From: CAZAQV01 sp964487255
GTDB taxonomy: Bacteria > Myxococcota_A > Polyangia > Polyangiales > CAZAQV01
NCBI GenBank assembly: GCA_964487255.1
Contig: CAZAQV010000038.1
Location: 1-53,498, forward strand
Direction: 5' to 3'
Length of the DNA: 53,498 nucleotides
The notes under the pieces are model-generated. The model was not told the origin of the DNA, did no database searches, and was given only the letters and a program-made list of their open reading frames with translations. A program made the position numbers and the translations under genes. This document shows, in pieces, positions 1-7,533 of the stretch (position 1 is its first letter; each line of letters starts with the position of its first letter).

Positions 1-57
<57 letters not shown>

Positions 58-174
58 AAGAGTTGAGCACCTGACTAACAGCAAACGTTTCCTCTTCACT
101 CGCTCAACTACAAGAGTCGAGATTATGATTTGGATTTACGTTGCGTTACTCGGTGACTATTTTGGTTAGTCACA

Positions 175-200
175 GCTTGGCCGGTAAGCCAAGCATTTTT
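175..200. other. GC hairpin in the rrn leader
   Basis: GCTTGGC (175-181) and GCCAAGC (188-194) form a 7-bp stem with a 6-nt loop. On the plus strand it is followed by ATTTTT, which is terminator-like in the antisense direction. On the minus strand it would be a stem in the 16S leader about 120 nt before the mature end, so a leader-processing or antitermination role is equally possible. Confidence 0.4.
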
Positions 201-281
201 AGGTCACAGCAGACTTGCTTGTTTAAGGCTCGCCTACTGTTGGGACCCGATTCGAGTCTTATTGTGTATTCGTCACATTGC

Positions 282-297
282 TTCTCCCGAGGGAGAA
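282..297. other. Perfect palindrome in the rrn leader
   Basis: TTCTCCC-GA-GGGAGAA is a perfect 7-bp inverted repeat. It lies just downstream (minus strand) of the candidate P2 -10 box. It could be a leader hairpin or an operator; nothing further can be said from sequence. Confidence 0.4.
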
Positions 298-303
298 ACC
301 ATG

Positions 304-332
304 TTTAGAGTCGATTCCGATTCAGTTTTCAA
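304..332 (-). promoter_or_regulatory. Candidate rrn promoter P2
   Basis: On the minus strand TTGAAA (327-332) is separated by 17 bp from TCTAAA (304-309), 4/6 to the -10 consensus, about 250 bp before 16S. Orientation and position suit an rrn promoter; the calling is by eye. Confidence 0.4.
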
Positions 333-464
333 GGACCAAAAGGACGGCGATTCTAGTCACTCCAGAAGAGCCGTCAAGCACTTTCGACATAAAATGTTTC
401 CAGTGCGAAACTTTGTTTGGGGTTGGGAAAGAGCGGCCCGACTTCAGAAATCGAGCGAAAGGCG

Positions 465-492
465 GATCTATCACCCGTCAAGGGGTTGTCAA
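465..492 (-). promoter_or_regulatory. Candidate rrn promoter P1
   Basis: The minus strand has a perfect TTGACA (487-492), a 16-bp spacer and TAGATC (465-470). A run of nine A residues on the same strand (516-524), about 24 bp upstream of the -35, resembles an UP element. It would give a 16S leader of about 400 nt. Confidence 0.45.
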
Positions 493-706
493 CAATGATC
501 CGTCTCCGGTAGTCGTTTTTTTTTCCCTAGTTCCAGGCCCATAGAAAGACAGGCCTTTTGGGGTCGATTTTTCCGACCTCACGCGGCCCCACCCTATTTG
601 AGGGCGATCTCAAAACATGACGGTATCACCGAAGTATCATTCCACTTCGAGCTTGGACCGCCCTCGTCGGATGGACTCGCCACTGAAAACTGGTAGGCGT
701 CCGGGT

Positions 707-1522
707 ATGCGTTGGAACCCCTACCTTCTCTTTGTTTCGTTGATTTTGACACTGGCTCTAGGCTGCACGGGGCGGGAGCGTGGTGGTCGAGGCAGCGGCG
801 AAAACCCCAACTTGCCTATCGGAGGGGAAACAGACGGTGGCGATGAACGCAACTCCAGCGGAGACGCTTCCATCGTCCGAGACAGCTCCTTCAGCCAAGA
901 CGATGCGAGCGCACAACCGACTTCGGAAACAAGTTGCAGCAATGGCGTCGACGACGACGGCGACTTTGCAGTCGATTGTGACGACTCCGATTGTATCGGC
1001 GATTTTTCATGCCAGCAGGAACCCACAGAAGAAACCAGTTGCACGAACGGTGTCGATGACGACGGCGACTTCGATATCGACTGCGACGACAGCGACTGCA
1101 ATTTTGATAGCGCGTGCCAAGCCGTCGACAACCGAACTCGGAGTTGTGGAGCACGACCTCCAGCTGTCGCGGCCTCTACGGCCACTCCGTTCTGCTCATC
1201 TCAAACTTTTGATTGTCTCCAAGCCTGCACCGACGAAGTGTGTGCGGCGAACTGTGTCAACGCAGATGCGACCCCACCGCAGACCATCGATGGCCAAACT
1301 GTCGATTGCGCAGGGTGCATGAATCTAGAATTTTATCATTGCGCATACGGTGCGGGTTGCGACGTTTCCTGGGCTGACTTCGGTTGCTGTGTGGAAGACG
1401 AAGGGTGCACCACGGACTCCTGCGCGCAGTCTGCGTGCGGGACTCAAGCTGCGACTTTAAACCAATGTCTCATTTCCGCGGTAACGGCATGCGACAACTC
1501 GAGCGCAGGTTGTTTCAACTAG
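707..1522 (+). CDS. Lipoprotein with two acidic NGxDDDGD repeats
   Basis: Predicted surface lipoprotein of unknown function. From ATG 707 the protein (271 aa) opens with a short basic n-region, a hydrophobic stretch and an LALG-C lipobox. An upstream ATG at 617 would add 30 residues before the signal peptide and is less likely, although it has a distant GAGGG. A Gly/Asp/Ser-rich stalk leads to two ~30-residue repeats of the form ETSC.NGVDDDGD....DCDDSDC, a motif frequent in myxobacterial secreted proteins and reminiscent of calcium-binding acidic repeats. The C-terminal half has about 20 Cys, suggesting a disulphide-bonded domain. It stands alone, convergent with the serpin gene. Confidence 0.8.
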   Translation: MRWNPYLLFVSLILTLALGCTGRERGGRGSGENPNLPIGGETDGGDERNSSGDASIVRDSSFSQDDASAQPTSETSCSNGVDDDGDFAVDCDDSDCIGDFSCQQEPTEETSCTNGVDDDGDFDIDCDDSDCNFDSACQAVDNRTRSCGARPPAVAASTATPFCSSQTFDCLQACTDEVCAANCVNADATPPQTIDGQTVDCAGCMNLEFYHCAYGAGCDVSWADFGCCVEDEGCTTDSCAQSACGTQAATLNQCLISAVTACDNSSAGCFN

Positions 1523-1637
1523 AGCGTCCAAAACCCGCCAGACCTAGAACGAGGTCATCTAAGAATGATCGAAGGACTTGCAACGCACATTCGAGCTTGA
1601 GCGACGAACGGATCCGGCTCGCTGGGGGGTCAGGCTC

Positions 1638-1655
1638 GGTCAGTTTTAGCTGACC
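1638..1655. terminator. Possible bidirectional hairpin between convergent genes
   Basis: GGTCAG (1638-1643) and CTGACC (1650-1655) form a perfect 6-bp stem with a TTTTAG loop, midway between the two stop codons. There is no T-tract after it, so intrinsic termination is uncertain. Confidence 0.35.
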
Positions 1656-1660
1656 TCGGT

Positions 1661-2938
1661 CTAGCTTGTGGGGTCGACGATGCGACCTAGGAAAAGCACC
1701 GCGCCCGTTCGCTGGTCACGAATGAAGAACAAGAACGGCCGATCGACGACCAACGTTCTCATGGGCGGCGGTGCGCTTGTCGGGATGGGTAGAACTACCG
1801 TTGATGCAGCCGCTTCGGTGCCCTCTTCATCGACCTTGACGAAGGCTTCGTGAATCACGTCTTTGATCAGGAGGTTATTCGTTCCATCGATGCCCGAAAA
1901 GTCCGCACCTAACTCGAACGCCTGCTGCATCCCGAGATTCATTAGTGCGGGCTTGAGCAGAAACTGCGAACACGTTTCAAACTTCGGCATCTTGATGTCT
2001 AGAACGGAGTACGAAAGGCTTGAAACGATTGAATCGAACCCGTCTTGCGACAGAAAGAGCGCCAGCGCGTCGACGTTACCATCGTCGGGAACCACCACCA
2101 ACATTGAGACGTCGCCACCTTGATAGGAAACCTGCCCGGCCTTCCAGCCAGCGCCTTCCGCGTAATATTCGCGGAGCTCCCGGTGGTGCATGAACGCCGC
2201 TGTGACTGTGCTGCTGTCTGCCAAGGTGAACAGTTCGTCGGCAGTGAACTCTGACTCAAAGGGAACCTCCCATGATGCATTAAAGTAGATGGCATTGGTC
2301 AGCACGTAGCGCGTATCTGAGTCGACGCTGCCCTGCTGGAGTAGTTCTTCGATCTTGTCCTCGGTTTGCGCGGCGACCCAGGCATTGATCGCCATGCGTG
2401 CGGCCTCGGGCATCGCCGCAAAGTCGAGAACATTCACCCCCGCGCCGTAATAGAGCGCAAGCGTATCGAGGTAGCTATCCAAAGGCTGTGCGCCCCGCTG
2501 CGCCCAAAGCGCGTTCGCGATGTTCAAGCGAAAGGACTGCCCATCACTACTCGCTGAAGATGTGGCCCGTTCGTGGAGGGACTGAGCAAGGGTGTTGAAC
2601 GCTCCATGCAAGTCCTCATCAGGCTGCCCAAAGCGAAGCGCAGCCTTCATCTCGGCGGCCGTCTCACCCCGCGCGCCGGCATAGGTCATGGCGAGCGCGC
2701 TCGAAATACTGTGCGGTGAAAAGAAGACATTACCCTCCGGCGCTTCGGCGAGCAGATCGAGCGCAAAAGCGGCGTTGTTCGTGGTCAGTGTCTGAACCTG
2801 TTCGTCCGTCGCGTCGGCTTCAAGACGCGCCAGCGGCGAGCGAAGCTCCGTCACCGGCTCCTCTTCACCGGCCTGTGAACACCCGAATGCGGAGCTAACC
2901 GTTGCGAGAAGGAACACTGTTTTCTTCGCGCGCATCAT
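1661..2938 (-). CDS. Serpin-family protease inhibitor lipoprotein
   Basis: Serine protease inhibitor of the serpin fold, predicted to be lipid-anchored on the outside of the cell. From ATG 2938 the signal peptide ends in a SAFG-C lipobox. The serpin core is complete: NVFFSPHSISSALAMTYAGA near the start, TNAIYFNASWEVPF in the middle, and DRPFLFFIRD....VLFLGRI at the end. The reactive-loop hinge EEGTEAAAST has the small residues of inhibitory serpins, so loop insertion should be possible. Aligned by eye to alpha-1-antitrypsin, P1-P1' would be Thr-Ser. ATG 2938 is chosen because it starts the signal peptide and has TAGTCT 7 nt before it. The open frame reaches a TTG at 2974. Confidence 0.93.
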   Translation of the reverse strand: MMRAKKTVFLLATVSSAFGCSQAGEEEPVTELRSPLARLEADATDEQVQTLTTNNAAFALDLLAEAPEGNVFFSPHSISSALAMTYAGARGETAAEMKAALRFGQPDEDLHGAFNTLAQSLHERATSSASSDGQSFRLNIANALWAQRGAQPLDSYLDTLALYYGAGVNVLDFAAMPEAARMAINAWVAAQTEDKIEELLQQGSVDSDTRYVLTNAIYFNASWEVPFESEFTADELFTLADSSTVTAAFMHHRELREYYAEGAGWKAGQVSYQGGDVSMLVVVPDDGNVDALALFLSQDGFDSIVSSLSYSVLDIKMPKFETCSQFLLKPALMNLGMQQAFELGADFSGIDGTNNLLIKDVIHEAFVKVDEEGTEAAASTVVLPIPTSAPPPMRTLVVDRPFLFFIRDQRTGAVLFLGRIVDPTS

Positions 2939-2945
2939 GATCATG

Positions 2946-2974
2946 AGACTATCAAACGCTTGAGAGAGCTCCAA
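2946..2974 (-). promoter_or_regulatory. Leaderless-type promoter of the serpin gene
   Basis: TTGGAG (2969-2974), 17 bp, TAGTCT (2946-2951), then 7 nt to ATG 2938. No Shine-Dalgarno is present. Confidence 0.45.
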
Positions 2975-3087
2975 CGGACCGAGGCTCGACGCTGACGCGG
3001 CGGGATCATAGGCTCAGTGCATGGCGGTGGAGCTTTTTTCTCGCCCGCATACACGTGCCACGAATGCCGAACACAAGCTGCGGTCTG

Positions 3088-3657
3088 CTAGGGGTAGAAG
3101 TATCCTTCACAGAACGAGCTTGCCGAGCTGCCGGCAGGTGGCTTCAAAGGACCGGTTGCGCCTTCTTGCGCAGCAACCGATGAGAAGGCGGTGACCTGTT
3201 CGTTCACATCGCTGTCCCAACCGTAACGCTGTGCGTGCACGCCGACGTCTTGGTTTCCACACAGGCCGTCGCCGTCAACGTCCACAAACACAGCCCACGA
3301 CGGATAAGCCCAAGTGGATTGCAGAGCGCGTGGACACACGAGCGAGAAACCGCCGCCTGCAATGGTCCCCGTCAACAGCGCAACGCGCCGATGCCCGATC
3401 GGGTCTCCATCCAAACCGTCGAAACTATCGTTTTCAAAAACGGCTACATACACTCGCTTGCCTTCCCATTGTTCTAGGTCTTCAGCGGAGACGTGGAAGT
3501 CAAATGACGCGTCCCCGTTGCATTGCGTCTGCAGGACGTCGGTGTCGACCGTCTCCTTATCGGCAGCATGTTGGACCGCACAGCCCCAGAGCATGCTGCC
3601 GCTCAACATGAACCACCCTAACCAGTTCTTCTTCGCCAATTTCTTTACCATACCCAT
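3088..3657 (-). CDS. Predicted lipoprotein, unknown function
   Basis: Hypothetical lipoprotein of about 190 aa. From ATG 3657 there is a basic n-region (MVKKLAKKNW), a hydrophobic stretch and an SMLWG-C lipobox. The mature part is a small beta-rich domain with VYVAVFENDSF and an acidic DVDGDGLCG loop that could bind calcium, and the C terminus FCEGYFYP carries a second Cys. ATG 3657 is preceded by GGTGG at 7 nt; the open frame extends further upstream to 3801 but those 48 residues do not look like an export signal. I recognise no family. It is divergent from the lipoprotein at 3847. Confidence 0.7.
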   Translation of the reverse strand: MGMVKKLAKKNWLGWFMLSGSMLWGCAVQHAADKETVDTDVLQTQCNGDASFDFHVSAEDLEQWEGKRVYVAVFENDSFDGLDGDPIGHRRVALLTGTIAGGGFSLVCPRALQSTWAYPSWAVFVDVDGDGLCGNQDVGVHAQRYGWDSDVNEQVTAFSSVAAQEGATGPLKPPAGSSASSFCEGYFYP

Positions 3658-3695
3658 AGCAAACCACCATGCTATGTGCTTCACAAATAGATACC

Positions 3696-3714
3696 AACTA
3701 TAACAAAGATAGTT
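3696..3714. promoter_or_regulatory. AT-rich inverted repeat in a divergent intergenic region
   Basis: AACTAT-N7-ATAGTT is a perfect 6-bp inverted repeat, 39 bp from the ATG at 3657. The minus strand of the left arm also contains TATAGT, a -10-like hexamer, so an operator over a promoter is possible. Confidence 0.35.
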
Positions 3715-3812
3715 TCTGTCGAGAGCGTTCCCCTTCCCGGCACAGGAACACGTGGTGTCGACCGTCATCGCTGGTGCGCATCTTGTTCCTCGTCCCGACA
3801 TGGACGGGAGAC

Positions 3813-3840
3813 TTGCTTCGATCCGTCGGCAGAGTACGCT
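3813..3840 (+). promoter_or_regulatory. Leaderless-type promoter of the gene at 3847
   Basis: TTGCTT (3813-3818), 16 bp, TACGCT (3835-3840), then 6 nt to GTG 3847. Confidence 0.4.
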
Positions 3841-3846
3841 TCGGTC

Positions 3847-4329
3847 GTGGGAAGGCTTTGCTCACTTCGTTTGGGACTTTTCGTGCTGATCGCAATGCCA
3901 GCATGCAGCAACCTTGGCGACTATGCTGGACAATACGAGGGGAGCATTGTTGGCACCGATGATTCGTCGTGCAGCGAGGGGAACTGTTCGTTTATTCGAC
4001 GCGGTTTCGCCGCAGGAACGACGTTGAGCCTCTCTTTCGACGCCGAAGGACCCGATGCGTCGCGCGCAATGACGACGAGTGACGGCACGTTCAACGAAAC
4101 ACTCTTGATGCCGATCGCACCAGTTGAGCACGATTTTTTAAGTCAGCTTGAGCTCCCCGGCGCCGGGCGAATCAAGACCCTGATCTACGCCGCTAAACCA
4201 AGGGAGGGCCCGCTCGCCGAGCGCGACCCTCTCGTCTTCCTTTCACTCATGGACGGCGAAACTATCGAGATTCGAATCCTGGTCGGAGCCGGTGACTACT
4301 TTGGCCTGTTTCGCCTCGAGCAGCGTTGA
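3847..4329 (+). CDS. Small predicted lipoprotein
   Basis: Hypothetical lipoprotein, 160 aa, starting at GTG. The signal peptide runs through LGLFVLIAMPA to Cys20. The mature protein has two further Cys close together (SSCSEGNC) and otherwise looks like one small beta-sandwich (GDYAGQYEGSIVG at the start, GDYFGLFRLEQR at the end). No family was recognised. GTG 3847 is supported by the signal peptide and by TACGCT 6 nt before it; no Shine-Dalgarno is visible. The next gene follows 53 bp later on the same strand with its own promoter-like box. Confidence 0.7.
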   Translation: MGRLCSLRLGLFVLIAMPACSNLGDYAGQYEGSIVGTDDSSCSEGNCSFIRRGFAAGTTLSLSFDAEGPDASRAMTTSDGTFNETLLMPIAPVEHDFLSQLELPGAGRIKTLIYAAKPREGPLAERDPLVFLSLMDGETIEIRILVGAGDYFGLFRLEQR

Positions 4330-4347
4330 TCGTCTGCCAGCTAATGC

Positions 4348-4376
4348 TTGGACCTGTTGAGAGGAAAAGCTAGGCT
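4348..4376 (+). promoter_or_regulatory. Leaderless-type promoter of the beta-helix gene
   Basis: TTGGAC (4348-4353), 17 bp, TAGGCT (4371-4376), then 6 nt to GTG 4383. A GAGAGGAAAA lies 16 nt or more before the GTG, too far to act as a normal ribosome site. Confidence 0.4.
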
Positions 4377-4382
4377 CTAGCA

Positions 4383-5903
4383 GTGAACATCAACTTGCGA
4401 GCTGCTCAGGTCGCGGTGTTGGCCTGGTTAAGCGCATGTGGAGTGGACCAGGCCACGCAGGTGGTGCTCGTGGTGGAGGCGGACGCTCGAACGCAGGAGC
4501 TGACCCAGGAACTTCGCGTGGTGGTTTACGACAACGACAACGTCGTCGTAAGCGAGGCAACGAACAACTTCGATATTCGCGCGAGGATCCCGTTGGTACC
4601 TCGAGGCGACGACGCTTCACGCGGATACCGAGTGCTCATCGAAGGGCTTTCCGAGGACGGCGTCACTGTGGTTCGCGCAGAGGCACAAGGCGGTTACAGC
4701 GACGGAGACAAGGTTGAGCGCAACGTGCCACTACGCGAAGCTTGCCATTTCGTGCTCTGTGGACCAGGCCTCTCGTGTGCAGGGGAAGGACGCTGCGAAC
4801 CTGCCTGCAACGGTGGCGATTGCGTCGAAGATCCCCGATCAAATGCGGTGTACATCGATGCTGCAAACGGTTCAGATGACAACGACTGCACGCAGGCCGC
4901 TTCACCTTGTGCGACTTTCGAAGCCGCCGTCGAGCAGCTCTCTTCCGGAGCCAAACGAATCTACTTTAGCTCCAATGAACTTCAGCCCGCGGTTACGATC
5001 GGAAGCGCACTGTCTGGAACAAGCGAGGCGCCCACATTGCTTCAAGGCATTGGAACTGCTCGCACGGTGATTGCAAGCACCGCTTCGACCCCCACCATCC
5101 ACGTTCAAAACGCGAGTGACGTGATTGTTGCGGGGTTCGAAATACGCACCTCCGCACAATACGGCATTTTGGTAGAAAACGCCGAACGCGTGACGATTAC
5201 CGGTACTGTATTCGCGCCCAACACATACTCGAGTCCCGACGCCGATGCAGCCGGGATCTACGTCGATGACAGCAGTGTCGATGTGACCATAACCGGCAAC
5301 ACCATCGGCCAACAAGGAGGACCATCGGGCACCCGCGTGCACGCGCTCTCACTTGGTGGCACCGGCGTGCGTGTCGTCGGCAATGATCTTAGCGACAACC
5401 AAAGCTTCGGCATCGTCGCTTTTGGGGAGTTCGGTTTAACCGCTTCGTTTAACCGTATCAGCGGAAATGTATTCGATGGCGTGGGACTCTACCCAGGAAG
5501 CTTCTCCAGCGGTGCAACGCTCAGAAACAACTGGATCTGCGCAAACACACACGGCGTGTCGACCAACCAGCTTATCGACGTCGTGTTGCTAGAACATAAT
5601 ACGTTCTACGGAAACAACACGAACGGTCTCCAGGTTTATGACAACGCCACACGCGGAACTGCCACGGCAGACAACAACCTCTTTATTGAAAATGGTGGTT
5701 TCGGCATCGCGATCGACGCCGGAAGCGTTCGCGGCCGCAATAATGGGTTTGTGCTCGATGACACGAGCGGAGACTTCATCTCGGACGCTCCAGAGTCGAA
5801 CATCGACGTCACAGCGCCCAACTTCGAGGATGTGGGCGCTTGCCGTCTTCGTGCCAGCAACCTACCTCGAGCTGCAGACGGTTCAAGAATTGGAGCGCTC
5901 TAA
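4383..5903 (+). CDS. Right-handed beta-helix lipoprotein (DUF1565-like)
   Basis: Predicted surface lipoprotein of 506 aa. GTG start, AVLAWLSA-Cys19 lipobox, an N-terminal beta domain, then a short Cys-rich knot (about 116-145, CHFVLCGPGLSC...). From about residue 153 the VYIDAANGSDDNDC motif marks the DUF1565/parallel beta-helix type that starts many pectate-lyase-like folds. What follows is a run of short Gly/Asn/Val coils (ITGNTIGQQGG, VVGNDLSDN, NNLFIENGG) typical of right-handed beta-helices. No catalytic residues can be assigned, so binding or adhesion is as likely as polysaccharide cleavage. Confidence 0.88.
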   Translation: MNINLRAAQVAVLAWLSACGVDQATQVVLVVEADARTQELTQELRVVVYDNDNVVVSEATNNFDIRARIPLVPRGDDASRGYRVLIEGLSEDGVTVVRAEAQGGYSDGDKVERNVPLREACHFVLCGPGLSCAGEGRCEPACNGGDCVEDPRSNAVYIDAANGSDDNDCTQAASPCATFEAAVEQLSSGAKRIYFSSNELQPAVTIGSALSGTSEAPTLLQGIGTARTVIASTASTPTIHVQNASDVIVAGFEIRTSAQYGILVENAERVTITGTVFAPNTYSSPDADAAGIYVDDSSVDVTITGNTIGQQGGPSGTRVHALSLGGTGVRVVGNDLSDNQSFGIVAFGEFGLTASFNRISGNVFDGVGLYPGSFSSGATLRNNWICANTHGVSTNQLIDVVLLEHNTFYGNNTNGLQVYDNATRGTATADNNLFIENGGFGIAIDAGSVRGRNNGFVLDDTSGDFISDAPESNIDVTAPNFEDVGACRLRASNLPRAADGSRIGAL

Positions 5904-5982
5904 GTCGCAGCTGCCTACTGCGCCCGGGCTTGCTGCATGATGCGCAATTGAGGCTCAACAAACCGTGACTACGCCAATCGCG

Positions 5983-7503
5983 TTACGATTTCATATACTG
6001 TGCACGATACGAGGTCGTCGGTTCGTGGAAGGTGGTGTCCTCGATCTTGTAGACCACTTTTCGGGCGGAGCGATCGGCCTGGCAAATGCCCTCATCGACC
6101 AGCGACTTGAGCGTGCGCTGAACCGTGCGAAGTGGCACGCCGAGCTTGCCAGCAGCTTGACGCGCACCTATCGCGCCGTCATTGGCGATAAGCTGCAGCA
6201 CTTGTTCTGCCGGCTCGAGAGCACAGCGCGGGTCGCGGACGGAGAACGGCCGATGCACGACGAGCTTCAAGGCATCGTCAATGCGCTCGATGTCGCCAAC
6301 CTGCTCAAGCGCCTTGCGCATGCGCATCAAGAGCGTTCGCAGCCATGAGCCATGAAGCCCCTGATCAAATGCGAACCCGTACACACGCTCGAAAAAATCG
6401 TCGACTCGCAACGTCCGCCCTTCCGCAAAAGCCAGGGCACCCAGCCCCCGCTCGGTTCGAGGTTCCCGTTCTTCGAGCACAGCCTGTATAGGCTGCGGCG
6501 GTTTGGCAAGCGTCCGGTAGGTTGCGCGATCGGTCGGCACACATACGTATCCAACTTCGGCGCCAGCCACGGCGTGAATGCCCCAGGGTGGAAGCGCGCC
6601 CTCACCCGATATCCAACCTAAAGCGCGCTCGGTTTCGGGTTCTCGCTGTCCATGCAGACATGCGAATAAGTCACCAAGTTCCGCCCGCATCCAGCCGGGC
6701 CAGTGTGCCGTGCCCTGCGCAGCGGGCGTGCGCTCAGCACCCAGCGAGCGCAGCTCCCCCTTAAGCGGATCGAAACGGCCACCGGTGGACGGTGAACCAT
6801 CCGTTGTTGAACCGCTAAGCAAGACCTCGACCTCTCCCCAGCCACGCCATGGATCCGGGAGCACTTGCCACAAGCTCGAGAGGATTCGCGCAGCGAGGTA
6901 TGGCATGCCGCTATGTCGTCGAGCTCGAGCGAGCACGATATGTGCAGCGTACTCCGACTGCGGCCGATGTTCCGTGTGGCCCATGCGCGAGGCACGACGA
7001 GCATGTACCAGCGCTTCTTCGAACCTCATCTGCGCCGAAGCAGACAACGCTCGGAGCACCGTAAACTCGACTGAAAGGTCACCGAAACCGGCATGTTTGG
7101 ATGCGCCCTCCGCGTCCGTAAGCAGCGCATCATCGAGTGAACTCCCGCCCCAAAGCAAGCGCCACTGCTCAGCCATACGAGCAGCAAGCACGTCGAGCTC
7201 GACGGTGGGTTCGCTGAGCTTCGAGAGAAACTCAAGCGCTTCGACATCGCCACGAAGTCGGGCCTGGAATACACCGAATAAGCGCAGATAGGGAGTCGCG
7301 TCCGTGCGCTTCGTAGACAAGTCCGCTGCACCGACAGGCCTTCCCTCAGGGTGCCCTGCGAGAAAGAGGCCACCGCGAAGGGCGCGCGCCGCCGCCTTGG
7401 TCTCGGGCGTTCCACCTTCAAGACGAGGCAACTCCGTCAGGAGCGACTCAACTTGGCCCACCTCCAACGACTGATGCAAACTGCGCAGTTCCTCGCGATT
7501 CAC
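5983..7503 (-). CDS. Regulator-like protein with C-terminal winged helix
   Basis: About 506 aa, cytoplasmic, with no signal or membrane segment. The N-terminal 250 residues are helical and Ala/Leu/Arg-rich in the style of degenerate TPRs. The last 75 residues look like a winged helix-turn-helix (LQLIANDGAIGARQAAGKLG, then VPLRTVQRTLKSLVDEG), so DNA binding is inferred. It is divergent from the kinase at 7534, and the two starts are about 30 bp apart, which suggests shared control or a kinase/target pair. GTG 7503 is chosen because TACCAT lies exactly 6 nt upstream; the open frame continues to a GTG at 7518. Confidence 0.8.
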   Translation of the reverse strand: MNREELRSLHQSLEVGQVESLLTELPRLEGGTPETKAAARALRGGLFLAGHPEGRPVGAADLSTKRTDATPYLRLFGVFQARLRGDVEALEFLSKLSEPTVELDVLAARMAEQWRLLWGGSSLDDALLTDAEGASKHAGFGDLSVEFTVLRALSASAQMRFEEALVHARRASRMGHTEHRPQSEYAAHIVLARARRHSGMPYLAARILSSLWQVLPDPWRGWGEVEVLLSGSTTDGSPSTGGRFDPLKGELRSLGAERTPAAQGTAHWPGWMRAELGDLFACLHGQREPETERALGWISGEGALPPWGIHAVAGAEVGYVCVPTDRATYRTLAKPPQPIQAVLEEREPRTERGLGALAFAEGRTLRVDDFFERVYGFAFDQGLHGSWLRTLLMRMRKALEQVGDIERIDDALKLVVHRPFSVRDPRCALEPAEQVLQLIANDGAIGARQAAGKLGVPLRTVQRTLKSLVDEGICQADRSARKVVYKIEDTTFHEPTTSYRAQYMKS

Positions 7504-7509
7504 CCGCCT

Positions 7510-7519
7510 ATGGTACACT
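7510..7519. promoter_or_regulatory. Overlapping divergent -10 boxes
   Basis: On the minus strand TACCAT (7510-7515) is 6 nt before GTG 7503. On the plus strand TACACT (7514-7519) is 14 nt before GTG 7534. The two -10-like hexamers overlap by 2 bp, so both genes could not easily fire at the same moment. Confidence 0.4.
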
Positions 7520-7533
7520 TTGATCGGGTCGCA

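Larger units (their letters stand above)
58..616 (-). other. rRNA leader and upstream region, no supported gene
   Basis: This 559-bp stretch lies between the 16S 5' end and the first protein gene. On the minus strand it should hold the rrn promoters and the transcribed leader. I see two candidate promoters (304-332 and 465-492), a perfect hairpin at 282-297 and a GC hairpin at 175-194. On the minus strand, GCCTTAAACA near 225 loosely resembles a boxA antitermination element, but the match is weak. Two short overlapping plus-strand reading frames here (262-544) have no signal, family resemblance or ribosome site and I do not call them. Confidence 0.6.

Noticed and set aside
262..544. Two overlapping plus-strand reading frames (78 and 88 codons) in the rrn leader
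   Set aside because: They lie antisense to the transcribed rRNA leader, have no ribosome site, signal or family resemblance, and overlap each other.
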